A DNA stretch of 64,000 nucleotides, taken from positions 4,526,001-4,590,000 of the forward strand of contig NZ_CP041185.1 in assembly GCF_006517255.1 (NCBI RefSeq), written 5' to 3'. Position numbers and translations under genes: made by a program. The notes below the pieces were generated by a model that saw only the letters and a program-made list of their open reading frames with translations, did not search any database and was not told the DNA's origin. Position 1 is the stretch's first letter. Every line of letters starts with the position of its first letter. This document shows, in pieces, positions 40,545-50,700 of the stretch. This DNA is from Janthinobacterium tructae. Lineage in GTDB: Bacteria > Pseudomonadota > Gammaproteobacteria > Burkholderiales > Burkholderiaceae_D.

Positions 40545-41707
40545 GCTGCCGCCTCGGCAAAGCGGCTTTCGTACAGCGCCGCCATCAGGTCGGACTGGCT
40601 GATGATGCCGGCCAGGCGCTCGTCATCGTCGAGGATGGGAATATGGTGATAGCCGGCGTCGGCCATCAGGGGCACCAGGTCGATGATGGGCGTGCCCAGG
40701 CGCGCCGTGTGCGGCGACGGCGTCATCAGCTGGCCCACCACCTCGGGCTTATCGCTGTGGGAAAGCCCGCTGCGCTGCAGCAAGCCGCGCAGGCGCTGGC
40801 GCATGCCCTGATAATCGTCGAGGCCGCCGTGGCGCAGGAAATCCGTCTGCGTGATGATGCCGATGACGCGGCGCGCCCGGTTCAGCACGGGCAAGGCGCC
40901 CACGTCGTGCTCGCGCATGGTGCGCCAGGCAACATCGAGCGGCGTGCCGAATTCCACGCTGAGCACATCCTTCGACATGATGTCGGCGCAGGTGACGACG
41001 CCGAAGCGGCGCTGGTAGGCGCGCATTTCCGTCTGCAAGAAGATGGCTTGCAAATCGTCGCGGCTGATGTCGAGCACTTCGCTGTGCTGGCGCAAGACGG
41101 CATCGAGGTCGTCCGGCGAAAAGCCCAGGCGGTTGCTGGGCACGTCATCCCTGGTGGCGTGCGGATGCGGCGCGACCAGTTGCTGGATGTGCGGGTAGCG
41201 GCGTCCCGTCAGGTTGTTGTACAGCACGGCGCAGGCGACCAGCACGGCGGAATTGAACAGCACGGTGATGAAGACGAATTCAAAGCCGGCCGCATGCACG
41301 CTGGCACCACCGACCACGGTGGTGAGCGCCACGGCGCCGCCCGGCGGATGCAAACAGCGCAGGGCAAACATGGCGCTGATGGCCAGGCAGGCCGCCAGCG
41401 CCGCCACGCCCACGCTGGGCCCCAGCCATTTGACGCAGGCCATGCCGACCAGGCCGGAGACGACATTGCCGCCCACCACCGACCACGGTTGCGCCAGCGG
41501 GCTTGCTGGCAGGCAGAACAGCAGCACGGCCGAGGCGCCCATGGGCGCGATCAGGTAGACGCTGGCGCTGTCCGGGGCCAGCAGGAAATGGCAGATGAGA
41601 CCAGTGAGTAACAGGCCGCAGATGGCGCCCGCGCAGGCGCGCAATTGTTCGCGGCGGCTGCCGTTGTTCGGTTGCGGCAGCCAGCGTGCCAGGAAAGAAG
41701 TCGTCAT
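40541..41707 (-). CDS. HPP family membrane protein with C-terminal CBS domain pair
   Basis: 388 residues. Four or more membrane helices in the first 165 residues, with the HPP motif H120-P-P in FALRCLHPPGGAVALTTVVGG and APMGASAVLLFCLPASPLAQPWSVVGGN. Two CBS domains follow (about 240-300: CADIMSKDVLSVEF...VGALPVLNRARRVIGIITQTDFL; about 315-375: VGQLMTPSPHTARLG...HHIPILDDDERLAGIISQSDLM), which likely bind adenine nucleotides. Cyanobacterial HPP proteins are implicated in nitrite transport; the substrate here is unknown. It overlaps the M48 peptidase gene, so the two are probably made together. Confidence 0.88.
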   Translation of the reverse strand: MTTSFLARWLPQPNNGSRREQLRACAGAICGLLLTGLICHFLLAPDSASVYLIAPMGASAVLLFCLPASPLAQPWSVVGGNVVSGLVGMACVKWLGPSVGVAALAACLAISAMFALRCLHPPGGAVALTTVVGGASVHAAGFEFVFITVLFNSAVLVACAVLYNNLTGRRYPHIQQLVAPHPHATRDDVPSNRLGFSPDDLDAVLRQHSEVLDISRDDLQAIFLQTEMRAYQRRFGVVTCADIMSKDVLSVEFGTPLDVAWRTMREHDVGALPVLNRARRVIGIITQTDFLRHGGLDDYQGMRQRLRGLLQRSGLSHSDKPEVVGQLMTPSPHTARLGTPIIDLVPLMADAGYHHIPILDDDERLAGIISQSDLMAALYESRFAEAAA

Positions 41708-41782
41708 GGGGAGGGCGCGTTCGGGCCGCGTTGCTCAGTGTGAGCCCGAGATTATCCCATGCGTTGCATTTCGCTGCCGGCG

Positions 41783-42079
41783 TTACTCTTCCGCGCAGAT
41801 CGCCTGCAAGCCGTGCCGCTCCAGCAGGCGCCTGGCGGTTGCAATGGCGGACGCCTCCGGCTTGCTGCTGGCGCAGGCATAGATGTCATTGAGAACCGCC
41901 GCCGCATCCTTGCCCGTGACGGCGGCCATCAGTTCGCTCAGGTTGCGGTCGGAAAAGTGTTCATACAGCAGGGCCAGCACGGGGGCATACGCCGTCTCTG
42001 GCATGCCGCCGGGGTAGGCGCTGTGCAGCATGCGCGCGGCGCCGGACAGTGTTGGGGGCAGGGCATCTGGCATGTTCAA
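41783..42079 (-). CDS. Small DUF3349-like protein
   Basis: 98 residues if it starts at TTG 42079, which has AAGGAG 7 bases upstream. The alternative ATG at 42073 is 13 bases from that site. SAARMLHSAYPGGMPETAYAPVLALLYEHFSDRNLSELMAAV resembles the DUF3349 helical domain, better known from actinobacteria (YPxGVPxxDxxPLLALLxxxLSDxE pattern). No signal peptide, no catalytic motif. Function unknown. It lies 75 bases upstream of the HPP-CBS gene on the same strand. Confidence 0.6.
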   Translation of the reverse strand: MNMPDALPPTLSGAARMLHSAYPGGMPETAYAPVLALLYEHFSDRNLSELMAAVTGKDAAAVLNDIYACASSKPEASAIATARRLLERHGLQAICAEE

Positions 42080-42238
42080 GCGGCTACTCCTTGGTGGTGC
42101 TGATACGCGCTTAGACGTTTTCCGCATAAGCACAGTGCAATTAAATGGTGGATATTTCCCTCAAGCAGGCATATTCTAGACAATCACGCCCGCTGGCAGC
42201 TGTTCAGCTGGCCTCACGATTTCTCTCAGGAGTCCCGT

Positions 42239-42739
42239 ATGCGCCTTTCCATTCTTCTTGCCAGCCTGCTGCTTGCCGGCACCGCCGTTGCCGCCGCGCC
42301 AACGCCAAGCAACCCTGTCGCCACGCCGCACTTGCCGTACAACGCGGCGGCCGACGCCAAGGCCGACGTGGCCCGCGCGCTGGCCGAAGCCAAGGCGGCG
42401 CACGTGCCTGTCTTGCTGATCTTTGGCGCCAACTGGTGCGAGGATTGCCGCGCGCTCGATAAGGCATTGAAGGAAGGCAAGAACGCCGAGTTGATGCAAC
42501 AGCAGTTCAAGGTCGTCAAGGTCGATGTTGGCAACTTCGACCATAACCTGGACGTGGCGCACGCCTATGGTAATCCGCTCAAGAAAGGCATCCCGGCTGC
42601 CGTGCTCGTATCGAGCGACAACAACCAGGTGCTGTACGCCACCAAGGGCGGCGAATTGGCGAATGCGCGCCGCATGAGTGAAAGCGGCATTTATGATTTC
42701 TTCAAGCAAGCGGCGAGCGTGAAAGCGCCGGCGATCTAA
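42239..42739 (+). CDS. Periplasmic thioredoxin-fold protein
   Basis: 166 residues. Signal peptide MRLSILLASLLLAGTAVAAA, then a thioredoxin-like domain with redox motif W-C67-E-D-C70 (LLIFGANWCEDCRAL) and the cis-proline region KGIPAAVLV. It resembles the thioredoxin_7/DUF953-type proteins that reduce disulfides in the periplasm. No DsbD-like reductant is adjacent. CAGGAG lies 8 bases before the ATG. It converges with the chemoreceptor gene with only 6 bases between stops. Confidence 0.85.
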   Translation: MRLSILLASLLLAGTAVAAAPTPSNPVATPHLPYNAAADAKADVARALAEAKAAHVPVLLIFGANWCEDCRALDKALKEGKNAELMQQQFKVVKVDVGNFDHNLDVAHAYGNPLKKGIPAAVLVSSDNNQVLYATKGGELANARRMSESGIYDFFKQAASVKAPAI

Positions 42740-42745
42740 TCGCCT

Positions 42746-44749
42746 TTAAAACTCTTCCCACGCATCGCTGTCCGGCGCTGTCGGGCGCGCGGCGGGTATC
42801 GCCGCTTTTGCCGTTACTATGCGCGCCGGCTTGGGCAGTACGGGCTTGTGGGGCGCTTGCTGCGGCACTGCATGCCCCGTTTCTTCCAGCTTGAAGACGC
42901 TGACCACCTGCGCCAACCGGCCTGCCTGGTCTTGCAAGGATTGGGCCGCTGCAGCCGCTTCTTCCACCAGGGCCGCATTTTGCTGGGTCGCGTCATCCAT
43001 CTGCGTGACAGTGGCATTGACTTGCGCGATGCCCTGGCTTTGCTCCTGGCTGGCCGAAGCGATCTCTCCCATCAGGTCGGCGACCCTCTGGACGGAAACG
43101 ACGATGTCCTGCATGGTGGCGCCGGCCGAGTCGACCAGCTTGCTGCCAGCTTCCACCTTGCTGCCCGAGTCGACGATCAAGTCCTTGATTTCCTTCGCCG
43201 CCGCTGCCGAGCGTTGCGCCAGGTTGCGCACTTCTGTCGCCACCACGGCAAAGCCGCGGCCTTGTTCGCCCGCGCGCGCCGCCTCGACCGCCGCGTTCAG
43301 GGCGAGGATATTGGTTTGAAAGGCAATACCGTCGATCACGCCGATAATGTCGGCGATCTTGCGCGAACTTTCTGTAATCGCGCCCATCGTCTGCACGACT
43401 TGTCCGACCACCTCGCCACCCTTGACGGCGTGGCTCGAGGCCGACACCACCAGCTGGTTCGCCTGGCGCGCATTATCCGCGTTCTGTTTCACGGTCGACG
43501 TCAGTTCTTCCATGGCCGCCGCCGTTTCTTCCAGGCTCGACGCCTGGGCTTCCGTGCGGGCCGACAGGTCCAGGTTGCCCGACGCGATCTGGCTCGATGC
43601 ACTGGCAATCGCCCCGGTACTGTCGCGAACTTCGCGTATCGTCACGTTCAGTGAGGCGACGAAACGGTTGAAGGCGGCAGCCAGCGCGCCAACTTCGTCT
43701 TCCGATTCGACGGGCATGCGGCGGCTCAGGTCGCCGTTCCCGCTGGCGATCTCGCTGAGCATGTCCGCTGCGCGCGCGACGGGGGCGGCGATGGCGCGGC
43801 TGATGACATAAATGATGAGCAGGGCGATGCCGCCGCCGACGAGGCCGGCGATCAGGGCGGCGATCAGGGCCGAACGCGTGACATTGCCCAGCACTTCCGC
43901 TTCCGGCACTTCGGCCATCACATATAAATTCAGTTCCGGCACGAAGGAAGCGGCGACGAACTGGCGTCCCGCAGGCGCGTCGTAGATGGCGTACGCGTAT
44001 TTGTTGCCCGTCAACAGGCTCTTGCTCAGGGTATCGCTAAAGCCCGGCAAATCCTTGAGTGGATGCTTGCCATCGGCCAGGGCCGTGTCGCGGTGCACCA
44101 GCAGCACGCCGTTGGCGCGCGCCAGGTAGACATGGCCCGTCTGGCCGATCTTGTAGCTGCGGATGGTGTCGGCCAGCGCATTGATGGACAGGCCCAGGCC
44201 GGCCGCGATCTGCTTGCCGCCCGCCGTCTGGCCGCGCGCATTCAGGTACAGCATCAGGTCGCTGGAGTTTTCCGCCTTGTCGATGTCGAGCGTGTAGGCC
44301 TTGTCGCCGGCCAGCAAGCCATAAAACCACTGGTCGGCCGCCTGGTGCTTGTCCAGGGTGCGCAGCAAGCCCTCCGTGGTGAAGTATTTGCCCGTGCTGG
44401 CGGAAGCCCAGTTGATCGAGGCCGCCTTGTTCTTTTCCTTGACCACGGTGGCGTAGCGCTGGAAGGTGGCGATGCCGCTGTCGGGCAAGCCAGCGTCTTC
44501 CCAGTCTTGCAGGTAGACATCGTTGGCCATGGTCTGCACCACGGACAGGGGCTGGCTGATCTGGCGCAGCACGTCGTTGCGGATCTCGCCCACTTGCGCC
44601 GGCAATTCCTGGCTGACGACGCGCTCGCGCACGTAATCGCTGCTCATGCGCACGCTGAGGAACGACGAGATCGCCATGAAGAGCAGCAGGCACAAGCCCA
44701 TGCTGAACAGGAGTTTTTTCTGGATGGAGAGGCGGCGGAGCAGAGACAT
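42746..44749 (-). CDS. Methyl-accepting chemotaxis protein
   Basis: 667 residues from the ATG at 44749, with AAGG 6 bases upstream; the open frame back to 44869 is not preferred. Membrane helix at about 12-33, a periplasmic dCache-type sensor at about 34-300 ([18 protein letters not shown]), a second helix at about 305-332 and HAMP at about 333-385 ([19 protein letters not shown]). The signalling hairpin includes [43 protein letters not shown]. The protein ends DAWEEF, matching the C-terminal xWxxF pentapeptide that tethers CheR/CheB. The ligand cannot be told. No che genes are nearby. Confidence 0.94.
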   Translation of the reverse strand: MSLLRRLSIQKKLLFSMGLCLLLFMAISSFLSVRMSSDYVRERVVSQELPAQVGEIRNDVLRQISQPLSVVQTMANDVYLQDWEDAGLPDSGIATFQRYATVVKEKNKAASINWASASTGKYFTTEGLLRTLDKHQAADQWFYGLLAGDKAYTLDIDKAENSSDLMLYLNARGQTAGGKQIAAGLGLSINALADTIRSYKIGQTGHVYLARANGVLLVHRDTALADGKHPLKDLPGFSDTLSKSLLTGNKYAYAIYDAPAGRQFVAASFVPELNLYVMAEVPEAEVLGNVTRSALIAALIAGLVGGGIALLIIYVISRAIAAPVARAADMLSEIASGNGDLSRRMPVESEDEVGALAAAFNRFVASLNVTIREVRDSTGAIASASSQIASGNLDLSARTEAQASSLEETAAAMEELTSTVKQNADNARQANQLVVSASSHAVKGGEVVGQVVQTMGAITESSRKIADIIGVIDGIAFQTNILALNAAVEAARAGEQGRGFAVVATEVRNLAQRSAAAAKEIKDLIVDSGSKVEAGSKLVDSAGATMQDIVVSVQRVADLMGEIASASQEQSQGIAQVNATVTQMDDATQQNAALVEEAAAAAQSLQDQAGRLAQVVSVFKLEETGHAVPQQAPHKPVLPKPARIVTAKAAIPAARPTAPDSDAWEEF

Positions 44750-44906
44750 GAAAGACCTTGGACGATGGCCTGCACAAGGGGCAGACAAGCGGGCAGTATA
44801 CCGGCCGCGCTGCGCGTCCCGCCGCACCATTGCTGCTTCCCGTTCATTTATGTTGCATTGCGGCAACATGATTTTCCACAGCGGTCCCGCATGGCCGGAA
44901 AACGCC

Positions 44907-45404
44907 TCAGGCAGGCAAGCCGTGGGCGATCAATTCCAGCGGCAATTCCGTGCTGCATTTGATTTGCTCCATGGAAAAGGCGGACGACACCCCCGTCAGC
45001 TGCACGGCCTTGATGAGCTTTTTATAGAAGGTGTCGTAGCCCTTGATGTCGGTGGTGACGACTTTCAGCAGGTAGTCGATGTCGCCGCTCATGCGGTGAA
45101 ATTCCTGTACCTCGGGCAGGACGATGACGGCGGCGGCGAAGCGGCGCAGCCATTTTTCATCGTGCTGGCCCGTGCGCACGCTGACGAAAACCGTGACGGG
45201 CAAGCCCACTTTTTGCCGGTTGACGATGGCCACGCGGCTCTCGATATAGCCCTCTTCCTCCAGGCGCTTGACGCGCTTCCAGCAGGGCGTGCTGGACAGG
45301 CCGATCTTCTCGCTGAGGGCGGCGATCGACAGGGTACCGTCCTGCTGCAGGGCGGCCAGGATGGCGCAGTCGAATTTGTCGAGCGAGGTGTTGGGTGAAT
45401 TCAT
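44907..45404 (-). CDS. Lrp/AsnC family regulator, DecR-like (probable cysteine responsive)
   Basis: 165 residues from the ATG at 45404. N-terminal helix-turn-helix ([47 protein letters not shown]) and C-terminal RAM ligand domain. TPCWKR in the recognition helix and the C-terminal [18 protein letters not shown] closely resemble E. coli DecR (YbaO), which activates cysteine detoxification genes. This comparison is from memory of the family, not a search. It is divergent from the desulfurase-rhodanese fusion, with 153 bases between, and a 14-base palindrome lies 21 bases before its start. Confidence 0.87.
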   Translation of the reverse strand: MNSPNTSLDKFDCAILAALQQDGTLSIAALSEKIGLSSTPCWKRVKRLEEEGYIESRVAIVNRQKVGLPVTVFVSVRTGQHDEKWLRRFAAAVIVLPEVQEFHRMSGDIDYLLKVVTTDIKGYDTFYKKLIKAVQLTGVSSAFSMEQIKCSTELPLELIAHGLPA

Positions 45405-45424
45405 TTTACTATTCCAGTTTTTAT

Positions 45425-45438
45425 AGCATGAACATGCT
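45425..45438. promoter_or_regulatory. Palindromic candidate operator in the divergent intergenic region
   Basis: AGCATG-AA-CATGCT, a perfect 6-bp inverted repeat flanked by AT-rich sequence (TAT on the left, TGCATA on the right). Its position near the regulator start and upstream of the fusion gene suits an Lrp-type autoregulatory site. Confidence 0.5.
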
Positions 45439-45517
45439 GCATAGTAGCCTAGTTGCAGTGTCTTTTGGCATATCTTCACGGCAGCGTGCCGGTAAACTAT
45501 CCATACGTTCCAGCCAC

Positions 45518-45545
45518 TTGCGCTGCCCCCTTTTTATAGAATACT
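45518..45545 (+). promoter_or_regulatory. Candidate promoter of the desulfurase-rhodanese fusion
   Basis: TTGCGC (45518-45523), 16-base spacer and AATACT (45540-45545), 12 bases before the ATG. Both boxes are imperfect, as expected for an activator-dependent promoter. Confidence 0.4.
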
Positions 45546-45557
45546 CAGACGGTCATC

Positions 45558-47597
45558 ATGAAAGAAATCTACCTCGACAGCAATGCCACCACTTGCGTGC
45601 TGCCCGCCGCCGTTGCCGCCGCCCGGCAAGCGATGGAGCAGGGCTATGGCAATCCCAGCAGCACTCACGCCACGGGATTGCAGGCCAAGGCCATGATGGA
45701 TGGCGTGCGTCAGCGCGCCAGCGGCTTGCTGGGCGTGGGCGACGGCCGCTTGATGTTCAATAGCGGCGCCACCGAAGGCATCCAGACGGCCGTGCTGTCG
45801 GCCCTGTGCGCGCTGCGCGAACGGCGCGATGCGGGCAAGCGCATCGGCAGCCTGCTGCTGTATGGCGCGACCGAGCACAAGGCCGTGCCGGAAAGCCTGG
45901 CGCACTGGAACCGTTTATTGGGCCTGAACCTGGAAGTGCGCAAGCTGCCCGTCGATGCACACGGGCGCCACGATCTGCAGGCGCTCGATGCGCTGATCGG
46001 CGACACAGCCATGCTGTGCACGATGGCGGCGAATAATGAAACAGGCGTCATCAGCGACCTGTCCGCCATCGCGCAACTGCTGCAGGAGCGCGGTGCCGAT
46101 GCCTACTGGATGGTCGATTGCGTACAGGCGCTGGGCAAGCTGAAACTGAACCTGGCCGCCACGCGCATCGATTACGCGCCGTTCTCCGGCCACAAGCTGT
46201 ATGCGCCGAAGGGCATCGGCATGCTGTATGTGCGCGCCGGTGCGCCATTTACACCGTTGATGATGGGCGGCGGCCAGGAAGCGGGCCTGCGCTCGGGCAC
46301 GGAGAACATGGCCGGCATCGCCGCCCTGGGCGCCGTGCTGGTTGCGCTGGACGATGGCAAGACCTTCCGCAGCCACGCGGAGCTGGTCGCTTTCCGCGCG
46401 CAGCTGGTGAGCAGCCTGGAGCGCGCTTTCCCCGGCATCGTGTTCAATATGCCGTTTGACTTGTCGCTGCCGACCACGCTCAATTTTTCCGTGCCGGGCT
46501 TGTCCTCGAAAGAGCTGCTGGACCTGTTCGACGCGGCGCGCGTGCGCGTCAGCTCGGGCAGCGCCTGTTCCGCCGCCAAGGCCCTGCCCAGTTATGTGCT
46601 CGAAGCGATGCACGTGCCGCAATGGCGTGCCAGCTCGGCCATCCGTTTGTCGTTTGGTCCCCTGATCGATGCGGCGACGATAGCGGCCGCCTGCGCGCGC
46701 ATCGAGCGCTGCGGCGAAGCGCTGCGCAGCAGCTGTTTGCTGCCGTCGGCGCTGGCGCCATCGCCGCTGGACGGCGCGCAGGACGGCGTAATCCAGCTGA
46801 GCGTCGATGGCCAGTGCACCTGGCTGCTCAGCGACGCTGCCAGCGCCAGTTGCGTCGTTATCGATCCCGTCGCCGCGCTCGTGCCGCGCCTGGCCGCCTT
46901 CATCCGTTGCCAGCACCTGGCCTTGCGCGCCATCGTGCATACGACGGCGCCAGCCGACCATGGCGTGGCGCGCCTGGCCTTGCTGCAGGAACTCGTTATC
47001 GAACAAGTCGGTCACGTCGATATCGACGGTGAGCTGGCACTGGGCCAGCAGCGTTTGCGCCGCGTCGAGTGTGGCGAAAACCATGTGTATCTGCTGGGGC
47101 AGCGCTTCGCTTTCATCGGCACCCTGGCGCCCGAGGCGCTGACGCCCTTGCTCGATGCGGCGCTGCTGACGCCGGGCACCGTGCTGTGCGGCGCACGCGA
47201 CGATGGCAGCATCTGCTGCACCGTGCGCACGGCGCAGGAAGGCATCGTACCGGCGGCCGACCTGCAGCTCGATGCGGCCAGCTTGCCCGCCTTCCTGCGC
47301 CAGCATCCCGACGCCATCCTCGTCGACGTGCGTGAAGCGTATGAACACGCGGCCTGCGCCGGAACCGTGTTCGAGGGCTGCGCCGTGCACAGCGTACCGC
47401 TGAGTCGCCTGGCGGGGCAGGTGGCCGCATGGCTGCAGCAGCCTCAATGCCCGCTGGTCTTTTTCTGCCGCAGCGGCAACCGCAGCGCGCGCGCTAGCGC
47501 CTGTCTGCGCCGCCTGGGCCATGCTGCGGCATGGCAGCTCAACGGCGGCATGGCGATGGCGGAAGCGACGCGCCACCCGCTGGCCATCGCGGCTTGA
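45558..47597 (+). CDS. Tripartite fusion: cysteine desulfurase + decayed metallo-beta-lactamase fold + rhodanese
   Basis: 679 residues. Residues 1-385 are a class V aminotransferase/IscS-NifS fold: YLDSNATT start, GATEHKA, PLP Lys213 (SGHK), SGTEN and catalytic Cys337 in SGSACSAAK. Residues about 410-565 resemble a metallo-beta-lactamase (persulfide dioxygenase-like) domain: CVVIDP, then H-T-T463-A-P465-A-D-H468 where active enzymes have T-H-x-H-x-D-H, and a LLTPGTVLCGARDDG end. Two metal ligands are lost, so it is probably structural. Residues about 570-670 are a rhodanese (ILVDVREAYEH, active Cys637 in CRSGNRS). One chain could thus form a persulfide from cysteine and hand it to the rhodanese site. 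No signal peptide. Divergent from the DecR-like regulator. Confidence 0.85.
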   Translation: MKEIYLDSNATTCVLPAAVAAARQAMEQGYGNPSSTHATGLQAKAMMDGVRQRASGLLGVGDGRLMFNSGATEGIQTAVLSALCALRERRDAGKRIGSLLLYGATEHKAVPESLAHWNRLLGLNLEVRKLPVDAHGRHDLQALDALIGDTAMLCTMAANNETGVISDLSAIAQLLQERGADAYWMVDCVQALGKLKLNLAATRIDYAPFSGHKLYAPKGIGMLYVRAGAPFTPLMMGGGQEAGLRSGTENMAGIAALGAVLVALDDGKTFRSHAELVAFRAQLVSSLERAFPGIVFNMPFDLSLPTTLNFSVPGLSSKELLDLFDAARVRVSSGSACSAAKALPSYVLEAMHVPQWRASSAIRLSFGPLIDAATIAAACARIERCGEALRSSCLLPSALAPSPLDGAQDGVIQLSVDGQCTWLLSDAASASCVVIDPVAALVPRLAAFIRCQHLALRAIVHTTAPADHGVARLALLQELVIEQVGHVDIDGELALGQQRLRRVECGENHVYLLGQRFAFIGTLAPEALTPLLDAALLTPGTVLCGARDDGSICCTVRTAQEGIVPAADLQLDAASLPAFLRQHPDAILVDVREAYEHAACAGTVFEGCAVHSVPLSRLAGQVAAWLQQPQCPLVFFCRSGNRSARASACLRRLGHAAAWQLNGGMAMAEATRHPLAIAA

Positions 47598-47616
47598 CGG
47601 GGCTGAAATTTCTCAT

Positions 47617-47662
47617 CTGAAATGTTGCACCGTGCCATCATTGGCACGGTGTTTCAGTTTAT
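47617..47662 (+). terminator. Rho-independent terminator of the fusion gene
   Basis: Core stem CACCGTGCCA / TGGCACGGTG (47628-47637 / 47642-47651), extended by CTGAAA / TTTCAG outer pairing, followed by a T-rich stretch. Confidence 0.85.
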
Positions 47663-47764
47663 TTTCTCCCCTTCATTTCCTCCCGGCATTTTTCTACCCT
47701 GAACGGGCTGATTTCTTTGCCTGCACGTCCCTAAAACCTCGGGTATGTACGCTAGCGCACGGTC

Positions 47765-50700
47765 TTGCGCGCAGTGCGCACCTACGATGAAGTTCAGAAA
47801 ATCTCCCTGCACCCTGAGATTCATCGCAACGCTCCGGCGCTTCGCTTTCCGTTTTCGCCAGTGTCCGATCGTGTTCTTCCAGACTTGGCCAGCGTGACGG
47901 TGGCCGCTGGCTGCCTGCGCGCACCTAGCGAGGCCAAGTTGAAAGAGTACACCGCAGTCGTCACGCAGCAGATCAAGGAACAGATTTCCAAATTCAAGGA
48001 AATCTTCCGCGACCATCCCCTTGCACCGGACAGTTTCGACGCTGCGCGCGACGATGCCTTGCCCCTGCGTTCCGAGTTATTCAGCGCCATGCAGATGGCC
48101 GCCCACGGCAAGCACGTGGCCGCCGGCCACGCGGTGGGCAAGCACCATGGCCGCGACCGCCTGCTGGCGCGCCTGGCCGACAATGCGGCCCTGATCACGG
48201 CCACCGTCAACGAGCTGACGGCCACGGTGAAAAGCGGACGCCAGGTTACGCCCGCCTCGGAATGGCTGCTGGATAATTTTTACCTGATCGAAGAGCAGAT
48301 CCGCACCACGCGGCGCCACCTGCCGAAGAACTACAGCAAGGAATTGCCACGGCTGACGTCGGGCGTGGACGCGGGCTGCCCGCGCGTGTATAAAATTGCG
48401 CTGGAAATCATCTCGCATGGCGACGGCCGGGTCGACCTGGAAAACCTGTGCCACTTCGTCGAGGCTTACCAGGATGTCGCCACGCTCACGCTGGGCGAAT
48501 TGTGGGCCGTGCCCATCATGCTGCGCCTGGCCCTGATCGAAAACCTGCGCCGCGTCGCTGCGCGCGTGGCCGACGACCGCATGCAGCGCGACCTGGCCAA
48601 TACCTGGGCCGACCAGATGATGGACATCGCCGAGCGCAATCCCAGCGGCTTGATCCTGCTGGTAGCCGACATGGCCCGTTCGAATCCGCCGATGACCAGC
48701 GCCTTCGTGGCCGAATTGTCGCGCCGCCTGCAGGGACAAAGTTCATCGCTGACCCTGGCCCTGTCGTGGCTGACGCACAAGCTGGCCGAGTCGGGCCTCA
48801 CCATCGAGCAGCAGATCCAGTCCGAGATCGGGCAGCAGGCGGCCGACCAGGTGTCGATCGCCAACAGCATCGGCAGCCTGCGTTTTCTCGGCACCATGGA
48901 TTGGCAGGAATTCGTCGAGACCATGAGCGTCGTCGAGCAAACCTTGCGCCTGGACCCGGCCGGCACGTATGGCTTGATGGATTTCGCCACGCGCGACAGC
49001 TACCGCCACGCCATCGAGCGCATCGCCAGGCGCAGCGCGCGCAGCGAAGTGGACGTCGCCGAGATGGTGGTGCAGCTGGCGCATACGCACGGCAATGGCA
49101 ATGACGCGCGCCGTGGCCACATCGGCTTTTACCTGGTGGGACGCGGCGTGCTGGTGCTGGAAAAGCAGGCCGGTGCAAAGCTGCCTTTCATCGAAGCGCT
49201 GCAGCAAACGGCGCGCGCCGCGCCGCTGGCCGTCTACCTTGGGGCCATCTCGTTCCTGACCCTGGCGACGAGCGCATTGCTGCTCGAGCGCGCCGTGCGC
49301 CATGGCGTGCAGGGCTGGCCCCTGGCGGCACTGGGCGTGCTGGCGCTGCTGGGCAGCAGCCAGCTGGCCGTGGCCGTGGTGAACTGGCTGGCGACCCTGA
49401 TGACGTCGCCCCATCCGCTGCCGCGCATGGATTACCAGGCCGGCATTCCGTCGGACGGGCGCGGCATCGTGGTGGTACCGACCCTGATCTACAGCGAGGA
49501 CAACGTGGCCGCCCTGTGCGAGGCGCTGGAAGTGCGCTACCTGGCCAACCGCGATCCGAACCTGCGTTTCTGCCTGCTGACGGATTTTGTCGATGCGTCC
49601 GCGCAAACGATGCCGGGCGACGAAGCCTTGCTGCGCCAGGCGCAGGACACCATCCGTGGCTTGAACGACAAATACCGCGTGGAGGGCAGCGAGCTCAAGG
49701 ACAATGGTGAGCCGGCCGACCCCGACGAACTGGGCCAGGTGGCGCCGTTCCTGCTGCTGCACCGTCCGCGCCTGTGGAATTCGCAGCAGAATGCGTGGAT
49801 GGGGCAGGAGCGCAAGCGCGGCAAATTGTCCGATCTGCACGCGTTTTTGCGCGGCGGGGCACGCGACAAATTCTCGCTGGTGGAAGGCGAGCTGCGCGGC
49901 CTGCGCACGATCAGATATGTGATCACGCTCGACACCGATACGCAGCTGCCGCGCGACGCGGCGCGCGAATTCATCGCCACCATGATGCACCCGCTGAACC
50001 GTCCCGTGCTGGACGCGGCCGGCACGCGGGTGGTGGCCGGCTATGGCATCCTGCAGCCGCGTGTGGCCGTGGCGCTGCCCAGCGCGAATGCCTCGCGCTA
50101 CGAACTGCTGTGCGGTGGCGAGCCGGGCATCGACCCCTACACGCGCACCGTCTCCGACCTGTACCAGGACGTGTTTTATGAGGGCTCCTTCATCGGCAAG
50201 GGCATCTACGACCTCGACATGTTCGAGCGCGTGCTGGGCCAGCGCCTGCCCGACAATAAAATCCTCAGCCACGACCTGCTCGAAGGCTGCTACCTGCGCG
50301 CCGGCTTGCTCAGCGACTCGCAGCTGTATGAGGAATACCCGGCCCGCTACGACGCCGACGTGAGCCGCCGCCAGCGCTGGATACGCGGCGACTGGCAGCT
50401 GATCGGCTGGTTGCTGGGCCGCGTGCCGGGCCGCGCCGGCAAGCGCGAACGCAATCCTCTGTCGATGCTGTCGCGCTGGAAGCTGTTCGACAACCTGCGC
50501 CGCAGCATCGTGGCACCGGCCACCACCGTGTCGTTGCTGCTGGTGTGGGGTTTCTTGCCGCACGTGGTTTTCTGGAGCGTGGCGGTGCTGGCCATCATCT
50601 TCCTGCCGCCCGTTTTTTCGGCCCTGTACGATCTGCTGCGCAAACCGCGCGACACTCTGTGGCGCCAGCATCTGACCGCGTTCGAGCGGCGCTGCGGCGT

